DNA from: Terrimonas pollutisoli
GTDB taxonomy: Bacteria; Bacteroidota; Bacteroidia; Chitinophagales; Chitinophagaceae
Assembly (NCBI RefSeq): GCF_029360765.1
Contig: NZ_JARKNA010000029.1
Span: 1-37,450, forward strand
Length of the DNA: 37,450 nt
Direction of reading: 5' to 3'
Part shown: positions 25,899-34,990 of the stretch, piece by piece
How positions within the stretch are numbered: position 1 is the first letter of the stretch
Layout: the number at the start of each line of letters is the position of its first letter
Made by a program: the position numbers and the translations under genes
The notes under the pieces: generated by a model
What the model was told of the DNA's origin: nothing
Seen by the model: the letters and a program-made list of their open reading frames with translations, nothing else
The model's database searches: none

Positions 25899-25923
25899 TT
25901 CTATTTTTTTTATTTCTTATGAC

Positions 25924-27756
25924 TTACCATCCCGGATTCTGTCCGTTCCACTCTTTTCCATCGCCTAAATAGTTAATGCTGATCTGGGAACTGGGGAAGG
26001 GCGTGTAATAGTATCTCTTTAAAAACGTACGCCTCATGAAATCAACCACTCTCCAATTTCTTTTCAGGGTGCCCGATGTGGCATTGGCTTTCGTTTGAAT
26101 ACCATGTAATGTTCCATTCAATACATCATATGCTTTCAACCAGCGTTGAAGATCATTAAGGCGAAAACCTTCATATGCAAACTCTATTGTTCTTTCGTTT
26201 TGAACAGCGTTCCTGAAATCGTCCGGTGAAGAAAGATTCTTGTCAGGCATACCCGCCCTTTGCCGAATTTTATTAAGATAAATTGTAGCATCACCCTGCG
26301 GTCCCTGGTATTCGTTCAGCGCTTCAGCATAGCTTAAATAAAATTCGGCCAGCCGAAAAACAGGCCATGCAAAATTCTTATCATTGAAGTTGTCTATGCG
26401 GGCTACGAACTTATATGTTTCCAAAGCATAGCCGTCTTCACCCACATCGCTTCGTCCAAAATCAGTAGTAGGATATTGTCCGCCATCACCGAGGTAGTAG
26501 GCCAATACGCCACGTTGGCTATTGTACCACATGCCATCGTATGCAGTAGTCTGGTAGAAACGCGGATCGAGGTTTTGCGCACGGATCCATGTCGGAAAAT
26601 CATCCCCAGTGCTTGTCAATGGCAAAGTCCATTTTGTGCCGTCCCGCTTTTCATACTGCTGTATAAATTCAACAGGTACATTATTCTTAAAAGCCCACTG
26701 CCCATGTCTTACTTTGGAAGTCATCCACTGGCCCCAATACCAACCGCCCCAGCTACCTGCATCCATACTCCTGGTATTAACTAATATCAATTCCGAATTG
26801 GCATAAACGTTGGAAACAGCTTCATAATCGCCCAAACCGGAGTAAGAGTCATCATTTGGAGTAGTTTCCGCCTTACCTGTATAGTACAACGCGGCGCTGG
26901 AAGTTGGTGCAGCATCAATAACGTCCTTAGCCGCTTTGGCGGCTGTGAGCCAGCGCTCTTTATCATAACTGGGATAGGCGAGCACGGTATCATGAGCATT
27001 TCCAAAACGTGCACCATTAACAGCGGCCTGCATGGTAGACGGTGTATTATACAAAGGGCTTGCTGCAAACAAAAGCACCCTTGCCTTTAAAGCCTTTGCA
27101 GCAAGGCTCGTTGCCCTGCCGTAATCTGGGCCGCCCCAGGTTGCCGGCAATAAGGCCGCTGCCTGATTGCACCAACTTACAATGCTGTCTACCGTAGTGG
27201 CTACCGAACTTCTACGGATGTCCAGTTTTTGCTCCCCGTCCAGAGGTTCCACAATCAGCGGAATACCTCCATACTGACGGAATAATTCAAAATGCTGCAT
27301 AGCCCGGCAGAACAAGGCCTGCCCTTTCACCTGCGCTTTCCAGGCAGCATCGGCATCTGTCACTTCATCTATATTTTTCAGTACCAGGTTGGCCTGCCTG
27401 ATGCCAAGATAATGGCTCCCAAATCCTCCCCTGTCGATAGTTCCATCTACTGTTTGAGTACCCGTAACATAAGCGGCAACATTCACCATCCAGTCATACT
27501 CCGGATGGATCATATACAGTTCATCCGTTACCATATCGGGTCTTGTCATATCCCAGTTGGTATTTTGGGGAAACCCGGACGGGATACACAAATTGTACAT
27601 TTGGGCTACTGCACCTTGCGCATTCAGCTTAGTATTAAATACCGTATCTACGGTAAATGTGCCGGCCTGCGGCTTTTCCAGGAAATCTTTCTTGCAGCTT
27701 ACCGCAAACAGCCCTATAAAAAACAATCCTGTAAATAATATTGAAATTGGTTTCAT
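25924..27756 (-). CDS. SusD/RagB family nutrient-binding lipoprotein, first pair (610 aa)
   Basis: The start at 27756 gives MKPISILFTGLFFIGLFAVS with Cys-Lys-Lys-Asp-Phe-Leu following, a standard SusD lipoprotein start; the Met four codons upstream adds nothing. SusD features: FGSHYLGIRQANLVLKNIDE, ALFCRAMQHFELFRQYGGIP, the LAEFYLSYAEALNEYQGP helix, NKIRQRAGMPDKNL, ERTIEFAYEGFRLNDLQRWL and YTPFPSSQISIN. It is at the long end of the family. Its partner is the SusC at 27782-31390, whose stop lies 25 bases upstream. It should bind glycan on the cell surface over that transporter. Confidence 0.94.
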   Translation of the reverse strand: MKPISILFTGLFFIGLFAVSCKKDFLEKPQAGTFTVDTVFNTKLNAQGAVAQMYNLCIPSGFPQNTNWDMTRPDMVTDELYMIHPEYDWMVNVAAYVTGTQTVDGTIDRGGFGSHYLGIRQANLVLKNIDEVTDADAAWKAQVKGQALFCRAMQHFELFRQYGGIPLIVEPLDGEQKLDIRRSSVATTVDSIVSWCNQAAALLPATWGGPDYGRATSLAAKALKARVLLFAASPLYNTPSTMQAAVNGARFGNAHDTVLAYPSYDKERWLTAAKAAKDVIDAAPTSSAALYYTGKAETTPNDDSYSGLGDYEAVSNVYANSELILVNTRSMDAGSWGGWYWGQWMTSKVRHGQWAFKNNVPVEFIQQYEKRDGTKWTLPLTSTGDDFPTWIRAQNLDPRFYQTTAYDGMWYNSQRGVLAYYLGDGGQYPTTDFGRSDVGEDGYALETYKFVARIDNFNDKNFAWPVFRLAEFYLSYAEALNEYQGPQGDATIYLNKIRQRAGMPDKNLSSPDDFRNAVQNERTIEFAYEGFRLNDLQRWLKAYDVLNGTLHGIQTKANATSGTLKRNWRVVDFMRRTFLKRYYYTPFPSSQISINYLGDGKEWNGQNPGW

Positions 27757-27781
27757 CTGTCCGAACAATATTTATCAGCCA

Positions 27782-30700
27782 TTAAAAATTGATATTGACG
27801 CCTGTGTTATACGTTTTGTAAAGAGGGTAACCGATATTCCCAAGATTCTCCGGATCTCCCCATATTTTTGCGGGCGACCATGTATAAAGATTATCGCCGC
27901 TGACATAGAGCCTCGCCGACTTGATCCCTATTCTTTTCATAAAGGCGTTGCTAAACGTGTACCCCACCGCAAGGTTTTGCAACCTGATATAAGAAGTATT
28001 GATCAAGAAGAAAGTATTACCCGCATTATTAGGCCCGGTAGCCGCGGCATTTTTATCATAAGCCGCCATGGGGAAATAGATCTTTTCCCCTGCATTATAC
28101 CTGTCTATGGTAAACCGTGCAAGGTCAACAGAAAAAATTGCCTGTTGCTTATCAATATGATATTGCCCTAAACCGCCTCTTGCAACGCCAGCGATGCCAG
28201 CAAACAAAACAGACACATCAAAGCCTTTGTAACTGCCTCCGGCTGTAAGGCCAAAATTGTATTCCGGGTTGACGGTACGACCCGTTCTCATCCTGTCTTT
28301 TTCATTGATTACACCATCGCCGTTTATATCTTCCAGGCGAACATCACCAGGTTGCAATGGCCTGCCACCGTATCCCAGGTCTTTTACATATACAGGATCA
28401 CCGGCTGTATTGGTGTATGGTTTTCCGTTGCTCGACGCAAGCACAGGCTGCGACAGAATAGGATTTCCATTGTTGTCAATGGCATATAGCTGTGACCACG
28501 AGGTATACAAGCCGCTGGCTTTTAACAATAGCTGCTGTCCCACCGGGCGCCCTGTTGTCGCCTGGTATTCCATCCCGGGAACGATGGCTTCGTCCTGAAA
28601 CAATATTCTATTCCTCTGGATAGCGGCGTTGCCATGCAGGTAAAAATTAAAAGCTCCTATCTTGTCGTTATAGCTAAACTCGAAATTATGTCCCCAACTT
28701 GTTACTCTTCCCAGGTTGTACGGCGGCAGGTTGGCCTGCACGAACGCAGGGACGGTTCCTTTGTAAGAAAGAATATTTGAACGATTGTTCCTGTAATATT
28801 CATAAGTAACGGACAACTTGCTTTTAAAGAAACGAAAGTCTGCCGCCAGGTTCATTTCCCTGGATACCTCCCAGGTTACATTTGGGTTTCCAAGTACCGC
28901 TTCGCTATAACCATTGATCGTTTGTTGGTTATTCAAGGTACCGAATGTATAACCGCCATTACCCCTCCAGGTATTAGGCAGATACAGGTAACGAGCGCCT
29001 CCTATATTATCGTTGCCGACCTCTCCATAAGAAGCACGCAGTTTTACAAAGTTTACGACTCTGTTTACAGGGAAAAAAGATTCATTGCTTAACACCCACG
29101 CTCCGGAATAAGAGGGGAAGTAACCGAATCGCTGACCTTCCGGGAAGTTCTCTGAGCCATTGTATCCCATATCATATTCAACAATGTATTTGCCATTATA
29201 ATTATAATTGACCCTTGCCGTGACCCCTTCATATGCGTGTGGTAAACCGTACTGAAGCCAGGGGTCATATTTTTTTTCCCTCATGCCCAATACCATTGCA
29301 GATAAGGAATGTTTGCCTCCGAAGGTGCGATTGTAATTGATAGATGCTTCCGTATATAGTTTGCGCCATCTACCAAGGTTGAAGTCAGCCCAAATCTGCG
29401 GCGGTGTTGCATCAGTAAGTTGTGTGAACACCGGATCTAGCGGGTCACCGTTGGGATTGGGTCTTATTGAATATGACACCGGTGAGAATCTCCCATAGCT
29501 TCTGCTGGCAAAATAACTATCGTAAGAGCCTAACAGTTTTATGGAAAGGCCTGGCGTCACTTTGTCCAGTTTATACTCCGCATTCACGGATGAGTTTAAG
29601 GTACTGTTATTGGTAATATTCCAGTAATTATTTCTTTCTATAGCATACATGGGGTTGTATAGATCATAACCGTTGGCCCAATAAGGCAGTACATATTTAC
29701 CATCGATCATGCCAGGGGAGCTCATGGGAAATGCCCATAATATTCTCGTATTCCACATAGATCCATCATTGTCCATACCGCTAAGGGTGACGAACTGCGT
29801 CCCCAGGTTTACAGACATTTTGAAATCTTTTGTAACATCGAAATCAAAGTTCCCACGCAGGTTATAGCGTTTCTTAGAAAAGTCCATCTTATCAGGGAAG
29901 GCCATATAATCAGTCTCAAAAAGTCCCCGCTGATTCAGGTAACCAAGCGATACAAAATATTTCATAAATGCGGTGCCGCCACTTACATTCACATTGGCCT
30001 GGGTTGTAGGCGTGTATTTCTTAAACAACTTGTCTACCCAGTCCGTACTAGGGTGAAAATAAGGGTCGTACCATGGATTGCGTTGCCCATTAGCCAATGT
30101 GGGTGTATGGGCATTTTGAAAATATTTTAAATCATTGTCTGTAAAATTCAGCGACCCGTCATTTCTCCAGTTAGCATCACGCTTGGCAACAAAATCATCC
30201 CAGGTATGTATATCGGGATCTTTTGCGTGTTTGATCCAGTATTCCTGCATAGCCCTTTCGTTAATAACAGTTGCATAATCATACGAATTGGCAAATGATG
30301 GGAAATTTGTAAAAGAGGAAACAGCTGTCTGCGAGGTAAAATTGATAGACGGAGTTCCCAGCTTTCCACGTTTAGTAGTGATCAAAATAACACCATTTGC
30401 GCCGCGTACTCCATAAACGGCTGTTGCAGAGGCATCTTTTAATATGCTGATGGAAGCCACTTCGTTGAGGTCGATGTCGTCAGACGCATCCCTGGCAATA
30501 CCATCCACCATAATCAGCGGTGCGGTTTGGCCGGTATAAGTACCAATGCCCCTGATCGTAAGCACAGATCCATCAGCACCGGGCTTTCCATTAGTCTGCA
30601 TTGCCACTAGTCCTGAGAGTTGCCCTTTCAATGCCGTGCTTAGATTGGATACGGGTGCCTTTACCAATTCGGTGCCGGACACTGTGCTCACAGATGCAGT

Positions 30701-31390
30701 CAGGAATTCTCTCTTTTGTTTTCCATAACCAACAGCCACCATAGTTATGTCTTCCATTGAACGGTTAAACGGAATCATCCTGATTTCCAAGTTCGATTGT
30801 GAATCAACGACAATTTCCCTGTTTTGAAATCCCACATAAGAAATGACAAGTACATCACCGGGTTTGACATCAATTGAAAATTCTCCTTTGTCATTCGTCG
30901 CCGTGCCTTTTTGCGTGCCTTTTATTAGAATAACTGCGCCTCGTAATGGCGTACCTGTGGAATCTCGTATCGTTCCGGTAATGGGTGGCGGTGGGATATC
31001 CGCGTTTACCTCTACGATTTTTTTTGTTATTACAATGGTATTGCCGGTTATTTCAAATTCAAGAGACTGCTCATGAAGAATTTCTACAAGAACGGTTTGA
31101 AGCGGGGTCTCTTTAAAATTTACTGAAATAGATTTAAGACCTTTTAAATCTTTTTTGTCATAAAAAATTACATAGCTAGTTTGTTGTTCAATGACCGCAA
31201 AAACCTTTTGTAAAGCAACGGACTTGCCGGAATACGTAAGCGTTTGAGCCGTACCTTTTGCGGCTACCTGGAGTGCTGTGGCAAGAAGAAAAATCGTCGT
31301 TAGTTTCATCGCTAACACCAGTTTAATTAGCATCCCTCTCTTTGGCCATCGGGCATAAAGAGCAGGAGTGCAAAGCATCTTAAAATTCAT
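27782..31390 (-). CDS. SusC/RagA TonB-linked outer membrane protein with STN domain (1202 aa)
   Basis: The N-terminus has a long positively charged leader before the hydrophobic stretch (LVLAMKLTTIFLLATALQVA), typical of Chitinophagaceae SusC proteins. Domains in order: an STN signalling domain (about 50-120, LQKVFAVIEQQTSYVIFYDK); a CarboxypepD-like domain (about 137-210, ITGTIRDSTGTPLRGAVILI, SYVGFQNREIVV); the plug with GYGKQKREFLTA and VASISILKDASATAVYGVRG; then the barrel with LEDINGDGVINEKDRM and a final strand YNTGVNINF. The STN domain is what talks to a FecR-type anti-sigma factor, and exactly such a pair lies directly upstream. So this transporter doubles as the glycan sensor of the locus (inference from family knowledge). 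Confidence 0.96.
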   Translation of the reverse strand: MNFKMLCTPALYARWPKRGMLIKLVLAMKLTTIFLLATALQVAAKGTAQTLTYSGKSVALQKVFAVIEQQTSYVIFYDKKDLKGLKSISVNFKETPLQTVLVEILHEQSLEFEITGNTIVITKKIVEVNADIPPPPITGTIRDSTGTPLRGAVILIKGTQKGTATNDKGEFSIDVKPGDVLVISYVGFQNREIVVDSQSNLEIRMIPFNRSMEDITMVAVGYGKQKREFLTASVSTVSGTELVKAPVSNLSTALKGQLSGLVAMQTNGKPGADGSVLTIRGIGTYTGQTAPLIMVDGIARDASDDIDLNEVASISILKDASATAVYGVRGANGVILITTKRGKLGTPSINFTSQTAVSSFTNFPSFANSYDYATVINERAMQEYWIKHAKDPDIHTWDDFVAKRDANWRNDGSLNFTDNDLKYFQNAHTPTLANGQRNPWYDPYFHPSTDWVDKLFKKYTPTTQANVNVSGGTAFMKYFVSLGYLNQRGLFETDYMAFPDKMDFSKKRYNLRGNFDFDVTKDFKMSVNLGTQFVTLSGMDNDGSMWNTRILWAFPMSSPGMIDGKYVLPYWANGYDLYNPMYAIERNNYWNITNNSTLNSSVNAEYKLDKVTPGLSIKLLGSYDSYFASRSYGRFSPVSYSIRPNPNGDPLDPVFTQLTDATPPQIWADFNLGRWRKLYTEASINYNRTFGGKHSLSAMVLGMREKKYDPWLQYGLPHAYEGVTARVNYNYNGKYIVEYDMGYNGSENFPEGQRFGYFPSYSGAWVLSNESFFPVNRVVNFVKLRASYGEVGNDNIGGARYLYLPNTWRGNGGYTFGTLNNQQTINGYSEAVLGNPNVTWEVSREMNLAADFRFFKSKLSVTYEYYRNNRSNILSYKGTVPAFVQANLPPYNLGRVTSWGHNFEFSYNDKIGAFNFYLHGNAAIQRNRILFQDEAIVPGMEYQATTGRPVGQQLLLKASGLYTSWSQLYAIDNNGNPILSQPVLASSNGKPYTNTAGDPVYVKDLGYGGRPLQPGDVRLEDINGDGVINEKDRMRTGRTVNPEYNFGLTAGGSYKGFDVSVLFAGIAGVARGGLGQYHIDKQQAIFSVDLARFTIDRYNAGEKIYFPMAAYDKNAAATGPNNAGNTFFLINTSYIRLQNLAVGYTFSNAFMKRIGIKSARLYVSGDNLYTWSPAKIWGDPENLGNIGYPLYKTYNTGVNINF

Positions 31391-31814
31391 ACATTTGCAT
31401 CGTTTGGGTTATTAATAAGCAGTCACACGACTGTACATCATTTTAACCTGAATGAAAGCCGGGGAAGATTGCCAAATTTTACTCCCGGTTTTTCTTTTCG
31501 GTTATTCTATCTTTTTTGTCTTAAAAATTTACGTTCTTGTTTTCTCAAAGGAAAGGAGAGCTATCAATGTAGCATCGGGCCAGCTAGGATACGTTGATGT
31601 TTGAGCCATAGCTTTATTATTATGCAGAGAGCTGTAGCAGGAAGAGAACCCTTTGTCAGTTTCATAATTACAATCGTTTTGGTTGAAGCTTCTTTTTGAC
31701 TAAATGGACATAACTACAAGGATGAGTGCCGTGATTTTCATTTTACTGATATCGTTGTAGCCATAATTTGCTATATGGTTTAGTTTGTTTTTTATTGTAG
31801 TGATTTCATTTTCT
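31391..31814 (-). promoter_or_regulatory. Leader/promoter region upstream of the SusC gene
   Basis: These 424 bases have no convincing gene. There is a small inverted repeat CAGTC-4-GACTG (31420-31433), 30 bases before the SusC start on the minus strand. The promoter for the ECF sigma factor is expected here, but I could not identify its elements. A 26-codon frame (31529-31609) is too weak to call. Confidence 0.4.
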
Positions 31815-33011
31815 TTAAGGTATAATTGTTATTTTATTTCCGCTTTCTATCCTATAGTTCACACGGGTTTTCGTAAGTATGCGCAATACCTGGTTGAGTG
31901 TAAGAGTATTACCAATTTTCCCGTTAAATTCTCTCTCAGGAATGGTTCCTTCATATTTTACATCCAGGTCGTACCATCTGGCTAATTGACGCATTACGGC
32001 TGGCAAATCAGCATCGGTAAAAGAAAATAATCCATTCTTCCACGCGATAGCCTGCTCTACATCCGCATCCTTAATCAGGCTGATATTGTTTGCGCTTGCC
32101 TGTGCCTGTTGCCCCGGGCTTAAGATTTGCATTTTGTTGGTAGCGGTTACTTTTACCGACCCTTCTAATAATGTGGTATTGATACTTGCTTCGTCCGGAT
32201 AAGCGTTGATATTAAAATGCGTTCCCAATACTTCAACTTCTGTAGCCCCGTTAATCTTTACTCTAAACGGCATGTTTGCATTTTTTTCAACTTCAAAATA
32301 TGCTTCACCAGTTATCTCTATTCTTCTTTCATTTCCAACGAAGGCGACGGGATAGCGGATGGAGCTCTGATTATTCAGCCATACTTTTGTGCCGTCACTC
32401 AAAGTAAGTGATACTACTTTACTTCCTCTCGGGTTAAACAATGTATTATACACTACTTCAGTAGCAGATCCTTCATAAATGATCTGCTCATCAGCCGTCT
32501 TTTGCACACTTACGTTTCCCTGTGTCGCAAGTGTTCCACTAACCAGGCTATCCAGCAACACATGTTTGCCGTTTGACAGGGTGATCATTGCCCGATTTTT
32601 ATCAGGGGCTTTTACGTCATTAGTTGATTTGGTATCGGCAAGTTCAGTTTGTTTTGATGGTTTATAGAAGAAAACAAAGTATGATCCAATGCCCAGCATC
32701 AACATTATTGAGGCGGCAACGGCCACTCTCCTTAATGAAAACATTTTGTGAACCGGAGAAACATTTTTGGCTTGTTCTGAGTGGAGATGAGAGAAGAGAA
32801 TATTTTGCAACATTTCATTTGTTTTTTCCGCAGACATGACCACACCGTCACCTTGATATTGCTCCCACGCCGACGAAAAAAGACGCATAACCTGTTCCTT
32901 GCTGGATTCAACATTAACCAGGTTCGCCAGTTCGGTTCTTTCATCCTCACTGGCTGTTTTTTCGAAATATTTTGAAAACAAATATTGCAATCGTTGCTGT
33001 TCAGGATTCAT
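31815..33011 (-). CDS. FecR-family anti-sigma factor (398 aa)
   Basis: The start at 33011 (MNPEQQRLQYLFSKYFEKTA) is preferred over the upstream Met at 33053, because it begins the normal cytoplasmic anti-sigma helices. One membrane segment (VAVAASIMLMLGIGSYFVFF) follows the cytoplasmic part. The periplasmic FecR domain has GSKVVSLTLSDGTKVWLNNQ, SSIRYPVAF, ITGEAYFEVEK, PFRVKINGATEVEVLGTHFN and LLEGSVKVT. A DUF4974-like C-terminal domain (LPAVMRQLARWYDLDVKYEG, LTLNQVLRILTKTRVNYRIE) ends the protein. It holds the adjacent ECF sigma factor inactive until the STN domain of the SusC protein signals binding of the ligand. The sigma gene lies 82 bases upstream. Confidence 0.93.
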   Translation of the reverse strand: MNPEQQRLQYLFSKYFEKTASEDERTELANLVNVESSKEQVMRLFSSAWEQYQGDGVVMSAEKTNEMLQNILFSHLHSEQAKNVSPVHKMFSLRRVAVAASIMLMLGIGSYFVFFYKPSKQTELADTKSTNDVKAPDKNRAMITLSNGKHVLLDSLVSGTLATQGNVSVQKTADEQIIYEGSATEVVYNTLFNPRGSKVVSLTLSDGTKVWLNNQSSIRYPVAFVGNERRIEITGEAYFEVEKNANMPFRVKINGATEVEVLGTHFNINAYPDEASINTTLLEGSVKVTATNKMQILSPGQQAQASANNISLIKDADVEQAIAWKNGLFSFTDADLPAVMRQLARWYDLDVKYEGTIPEREFNGKIGNTLTLNQVLRILTKTRVNYRIESGNKITIIP

Positions 33012-33093
33012 AATTGGCAATGGTTGATAAAATAACGATTTAACAATCGTCACTTAAGACAGACTTTAAAATCACGAAAAAGGGGGAACAGGC

Positions 33094-33690
33094 TTAAAAA
33101 AAATTTTTAGACAAGGCCATTAATAGAAAAGTAATTTCGGTTAAATGAGACCGAATGAAACTGGTGATTGATTCAGAAGCCAATTTCAGATGGGTCTTGA
33201 CGGATTCCCTGGATATGCCCAGTTGGTCGGCGATTTGCTGATATGAGAGCCGCTCATGGCGACTTAGCAGATACACTTCCTTTCTGCGAGGTGGCAGGCT
33301 ACTGATGGCCTGGTCAACAAGGGAAAGCTCCGCTACTGTAGAATCTTTTTCGGCAATGTACAGTTCAGGTTTGTTTTCCTGTTGCCAGAGCCGGTGGCGT
33401 TCTTTCTCTCTCAATTGTTTTTTTAGCACGTCAAAAGCCTGGTTTCGACTCACTACCAATAAGTAATGTTTAAAGTTGTCTATTTCAGCCAACGTTTCCC
33501 TGGTCATCCAGATCTTCAAAAAAGCATCCTGCACAATTTCTTCCGTTAATTCCCTGGATTCAGTTATACGAAGGACATAACCCGTCAACAACTGGTTCCA
33601 ACGCAAGAATAGCTGCTTAAAGGCTGATTCATCGCCGCTAGCTACCTGCAAGAGCAGTTCTTTGTCATTGTATTGGGAGGTCTCCTGCAA
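33094..33690 (-). CDS. ECF-type RNA polymerase sigma factor (198 aa)
   Basis: Region 2 contains LFLRWNQLLTGYVLRITESR, EEIVQDAFLKIWMTRETL and FKHYLLVVSRNQAFDVLKKQ. Region 4 contains AISSLPPRRKEVYLLSRHER and LSYQQIADQLGISRESVKTH. The frame must start at the TTG at 33690: an in-frame TAA lies four codons upstream and the next ATG is more than 60 codons inside. The C-terminus after region 4 is slightly hydrophobic (TFLLMALSKNFF), common in Bacteroidota ECF factors. Paired with FecR and an STN-bearing SusC, it forms a cell-surface signalling system that switches on the polysaccharide locus. Confidence 0.93.
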   Translation of the reverse strand: MQETSQYNDKELLLQVASGDESAFKQLFLRWNQLLTGYVLRITESRELTEEIVQDAFLKIWMTRETLAEIDNFKHYLLVVSRNQAFDVLKKQLREKERHRLWQQENKPELYIAEKDSTVAELSLVDQAISSLPPRRKEVYLLSRHERLSYQQIADQLGISRESVKTHLKLASESITSFIRSHLTEITFLLMALSKNFF

Positions 33691-34051
33691 TCTAATAATT
33701 TACCTAAGCCTATAATAGCGCAAGATAATATTTCCTACACTCGCTCATTCGATAAATATAGCATGATTAATAGGAAACGCACCGATTGCCTAGCTACCTT
33801 TTATAGGCGCTTCGCGAACGAATTAAATGTGTACAAGCCGACATTGAGGCTAAGGATGGTGGTTATGGCCAAGCCAATTGTGAATGTCTTCAGGAAGAAA
33901 ACATGTTAGAATACAACTCGAAGTCTTGGAAAAAAAATACAGATCAACTAATTGTTGTATTGTCAGGTACTCAAGATTGTTTCTTCTTTTGAACTCGATT
34001 ACGATCCCGTAACTAAATCGGTTGGGGACAATTATTATTCGGCATACTCAG
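33691..34051. other. Intergenic stretch with a possible gene remnant
   Basis: There is no intact gene in these 361 bases. On the plus strand 33807-33992 reads open without a start codon: ALRERIKCVQADIEAKDGGY, GQANCECLQEENMLEYNSKS, ending TQDCFFF. Its composition looks protein-like, so it may be a decayed gene of unknown family. A shifted plus-strand frame at 33673-33909 overlaps it and looks less protein-like. The promoter of the sigma factor must also lie at the left end of this stretch. Confidence 0.3.
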
Positions 34052-34413
34052 TTATTCTAAAATATTTCTGGTAGAAGGAATTTCTTCTTTGCCATAAACA
34101 TCAAAATCCGGTATCCCTTCCTTATTGAAGACAACCACTTCTCCATCCAGAACAACTTTATGATTCAGCTCTTTTAATGCAGAAACAATGGGAGGGGTAT
34201 TTTGATGTATATTTTTTTGCCCCACGCGAATCTAATCTCACCTTATGGGACATTGACATAAGAAATGATTCGGTATCCGTCCCATTTTATTTCGTAAAGA
34301 AATGCCGGATCATTTGGCGGTTCTTTGATCAGCGTGCAAAGCATGGGTGACACCTTCTCTGGCATTGTGGATTTGCTTCCCCTGCTTTGCAATTTTTTGA
34401 TGAACGTTTTCAT
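34052..34413 (-). pseudogene. Broken ATP-dependent DNA ligase (LigD-type) fragment
   Basis: From an ATG at 34413 the minus strand reads MKTFIKKLQSRGSKS, then PEKVSPMLCTLIKEPPNDPA, FLYEIKWDGYRIISYVN. EIKWDGYR is the nucleotidyl-transfer motif whose Lys takes the AMP. Codons VP then a TAA break the frame. It resumes as VRLDSRGAKKYTSKY, shifts again, and continues PPIVSALKELNHKVVLDGEV, VVFNKEGIPDFDVYGKEEIP, ending NILE at 34052. About 120 residues remain of an adenylation domain, with none of the later ligase motifs, OB fold, nuclease or polymerase domains of LigD. It is inactive for certain. No Ku gene is visible. Confidence 0.8.
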
Positions 34414-34425
34414 GAATTACCCCCA

Positions 34426-34575
34426 TCACTTACCCGACTTTGTATCACTTTTACTTGTTGTTTTCGCTTTCGTTCCGGACTTTCCAATCACTTACTTACG
34501 CTGATAAGCCTGTTCATGAGGTTGTTGCCTTATACGTTTGCCGTCTGCTTTCTTTTTGTTTGAATTGTCTGCCAT
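34426..34575 (-). pseudogene. Small basic protein remnant with an internal stop
   Basis: An ATG at 34575 opens MADNSNKKKADGKRIRQQPH, EQAYQRK and a TAA. The same frame goes on as VIGKSGTKAKTTSKSDTKSG and ends at 34426. The whole resembles small Lys-rich DUF3606-like proteins found near ligase or stress genes in Bacteroidota, but this likeness is weak. It lies 12 bases before the broken ligase gene in the same direction. Confidence 0.35.
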
Positions 34576-34614
34576 AAAGTGGTTTTTATGCAGTTGAAAA
34601 GACTGTGCCAGCTC

Positions 34615-34716
34615 TTACTTTAAATCATTTTCTAAAACGGCCATCCGCTCTACGAAGTCTCCGACGTCGTAGCTATTATGCTCCTGGTTTCAAAACCGGG
34701 AATCATTATCCTTCAT
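34615..34716 (-). pseudogene. 34-codon reading frame broken by TGA
   Basis: The frame reads MKDNDSRF, a TGA stop, then NQEHNSYDVGDFVERMAVLE and NDLK before TAA. A single TGG-to-TGA change would restore a plausible small protein (RFWNQEH). No family was recognised. It forms part of the same decayed stretch as the ligase fragment. Confidence 0.25.
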
Positions 34717-34990
34717 CTGCGATCTTCTTACTTTATAACTGGTATCCTATCATACTGAGATAGGGGCCACGGTGGCAGTAATTAATACTCGCAATGCAAA
34801 TAAGAAAATCCATATTTTCATTTGGCATGTTTAAATGCAAATAAGTAACCCATTTGCAGTTTTAAACAATATCAGGCATCAATGCCTAAGTCAGATTCTC
34901 AGTTCTTTTACTTGCACCGACTGATACAGGACGAATCCTTTACTCAGCAAATAATTAAACTTTGATGGCATTGCCGATACAGATTCCAGT
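34717..34990. other. Intergenic stretch, no feature seen
   Basis: These AT-rich bases separate the decayed ligase neighbourhood from the Nudix gene. I see no gene, RNA or clear terminator in them. Confidence 0.5.

Noticed and set aside
27557..28171. A 204-codon plus-strand frame opposite the SusD and SusC genes
   Set aside because: Both minus-strand genes here are complete and clearly recognisable, and the antisense translation has no recognisable features.
31529..31609. A 26-codon minus-strand frame (MAQTSTYPSWPDATLIALLS) upstream of the SusC gene
   Set aside because: It is too short and no family was recognised; an overlapping frame is equally open. It could be a fragment of a lost gene, but there is no support.
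34615..34716. TGA inside a small frame read as possible selenocysteine
   Set aside because: No SECIS-like hairpin was seen directly after the TGA, and the surrounding region is full of broken genes. A simple TGG-to-TGA change is more likely.
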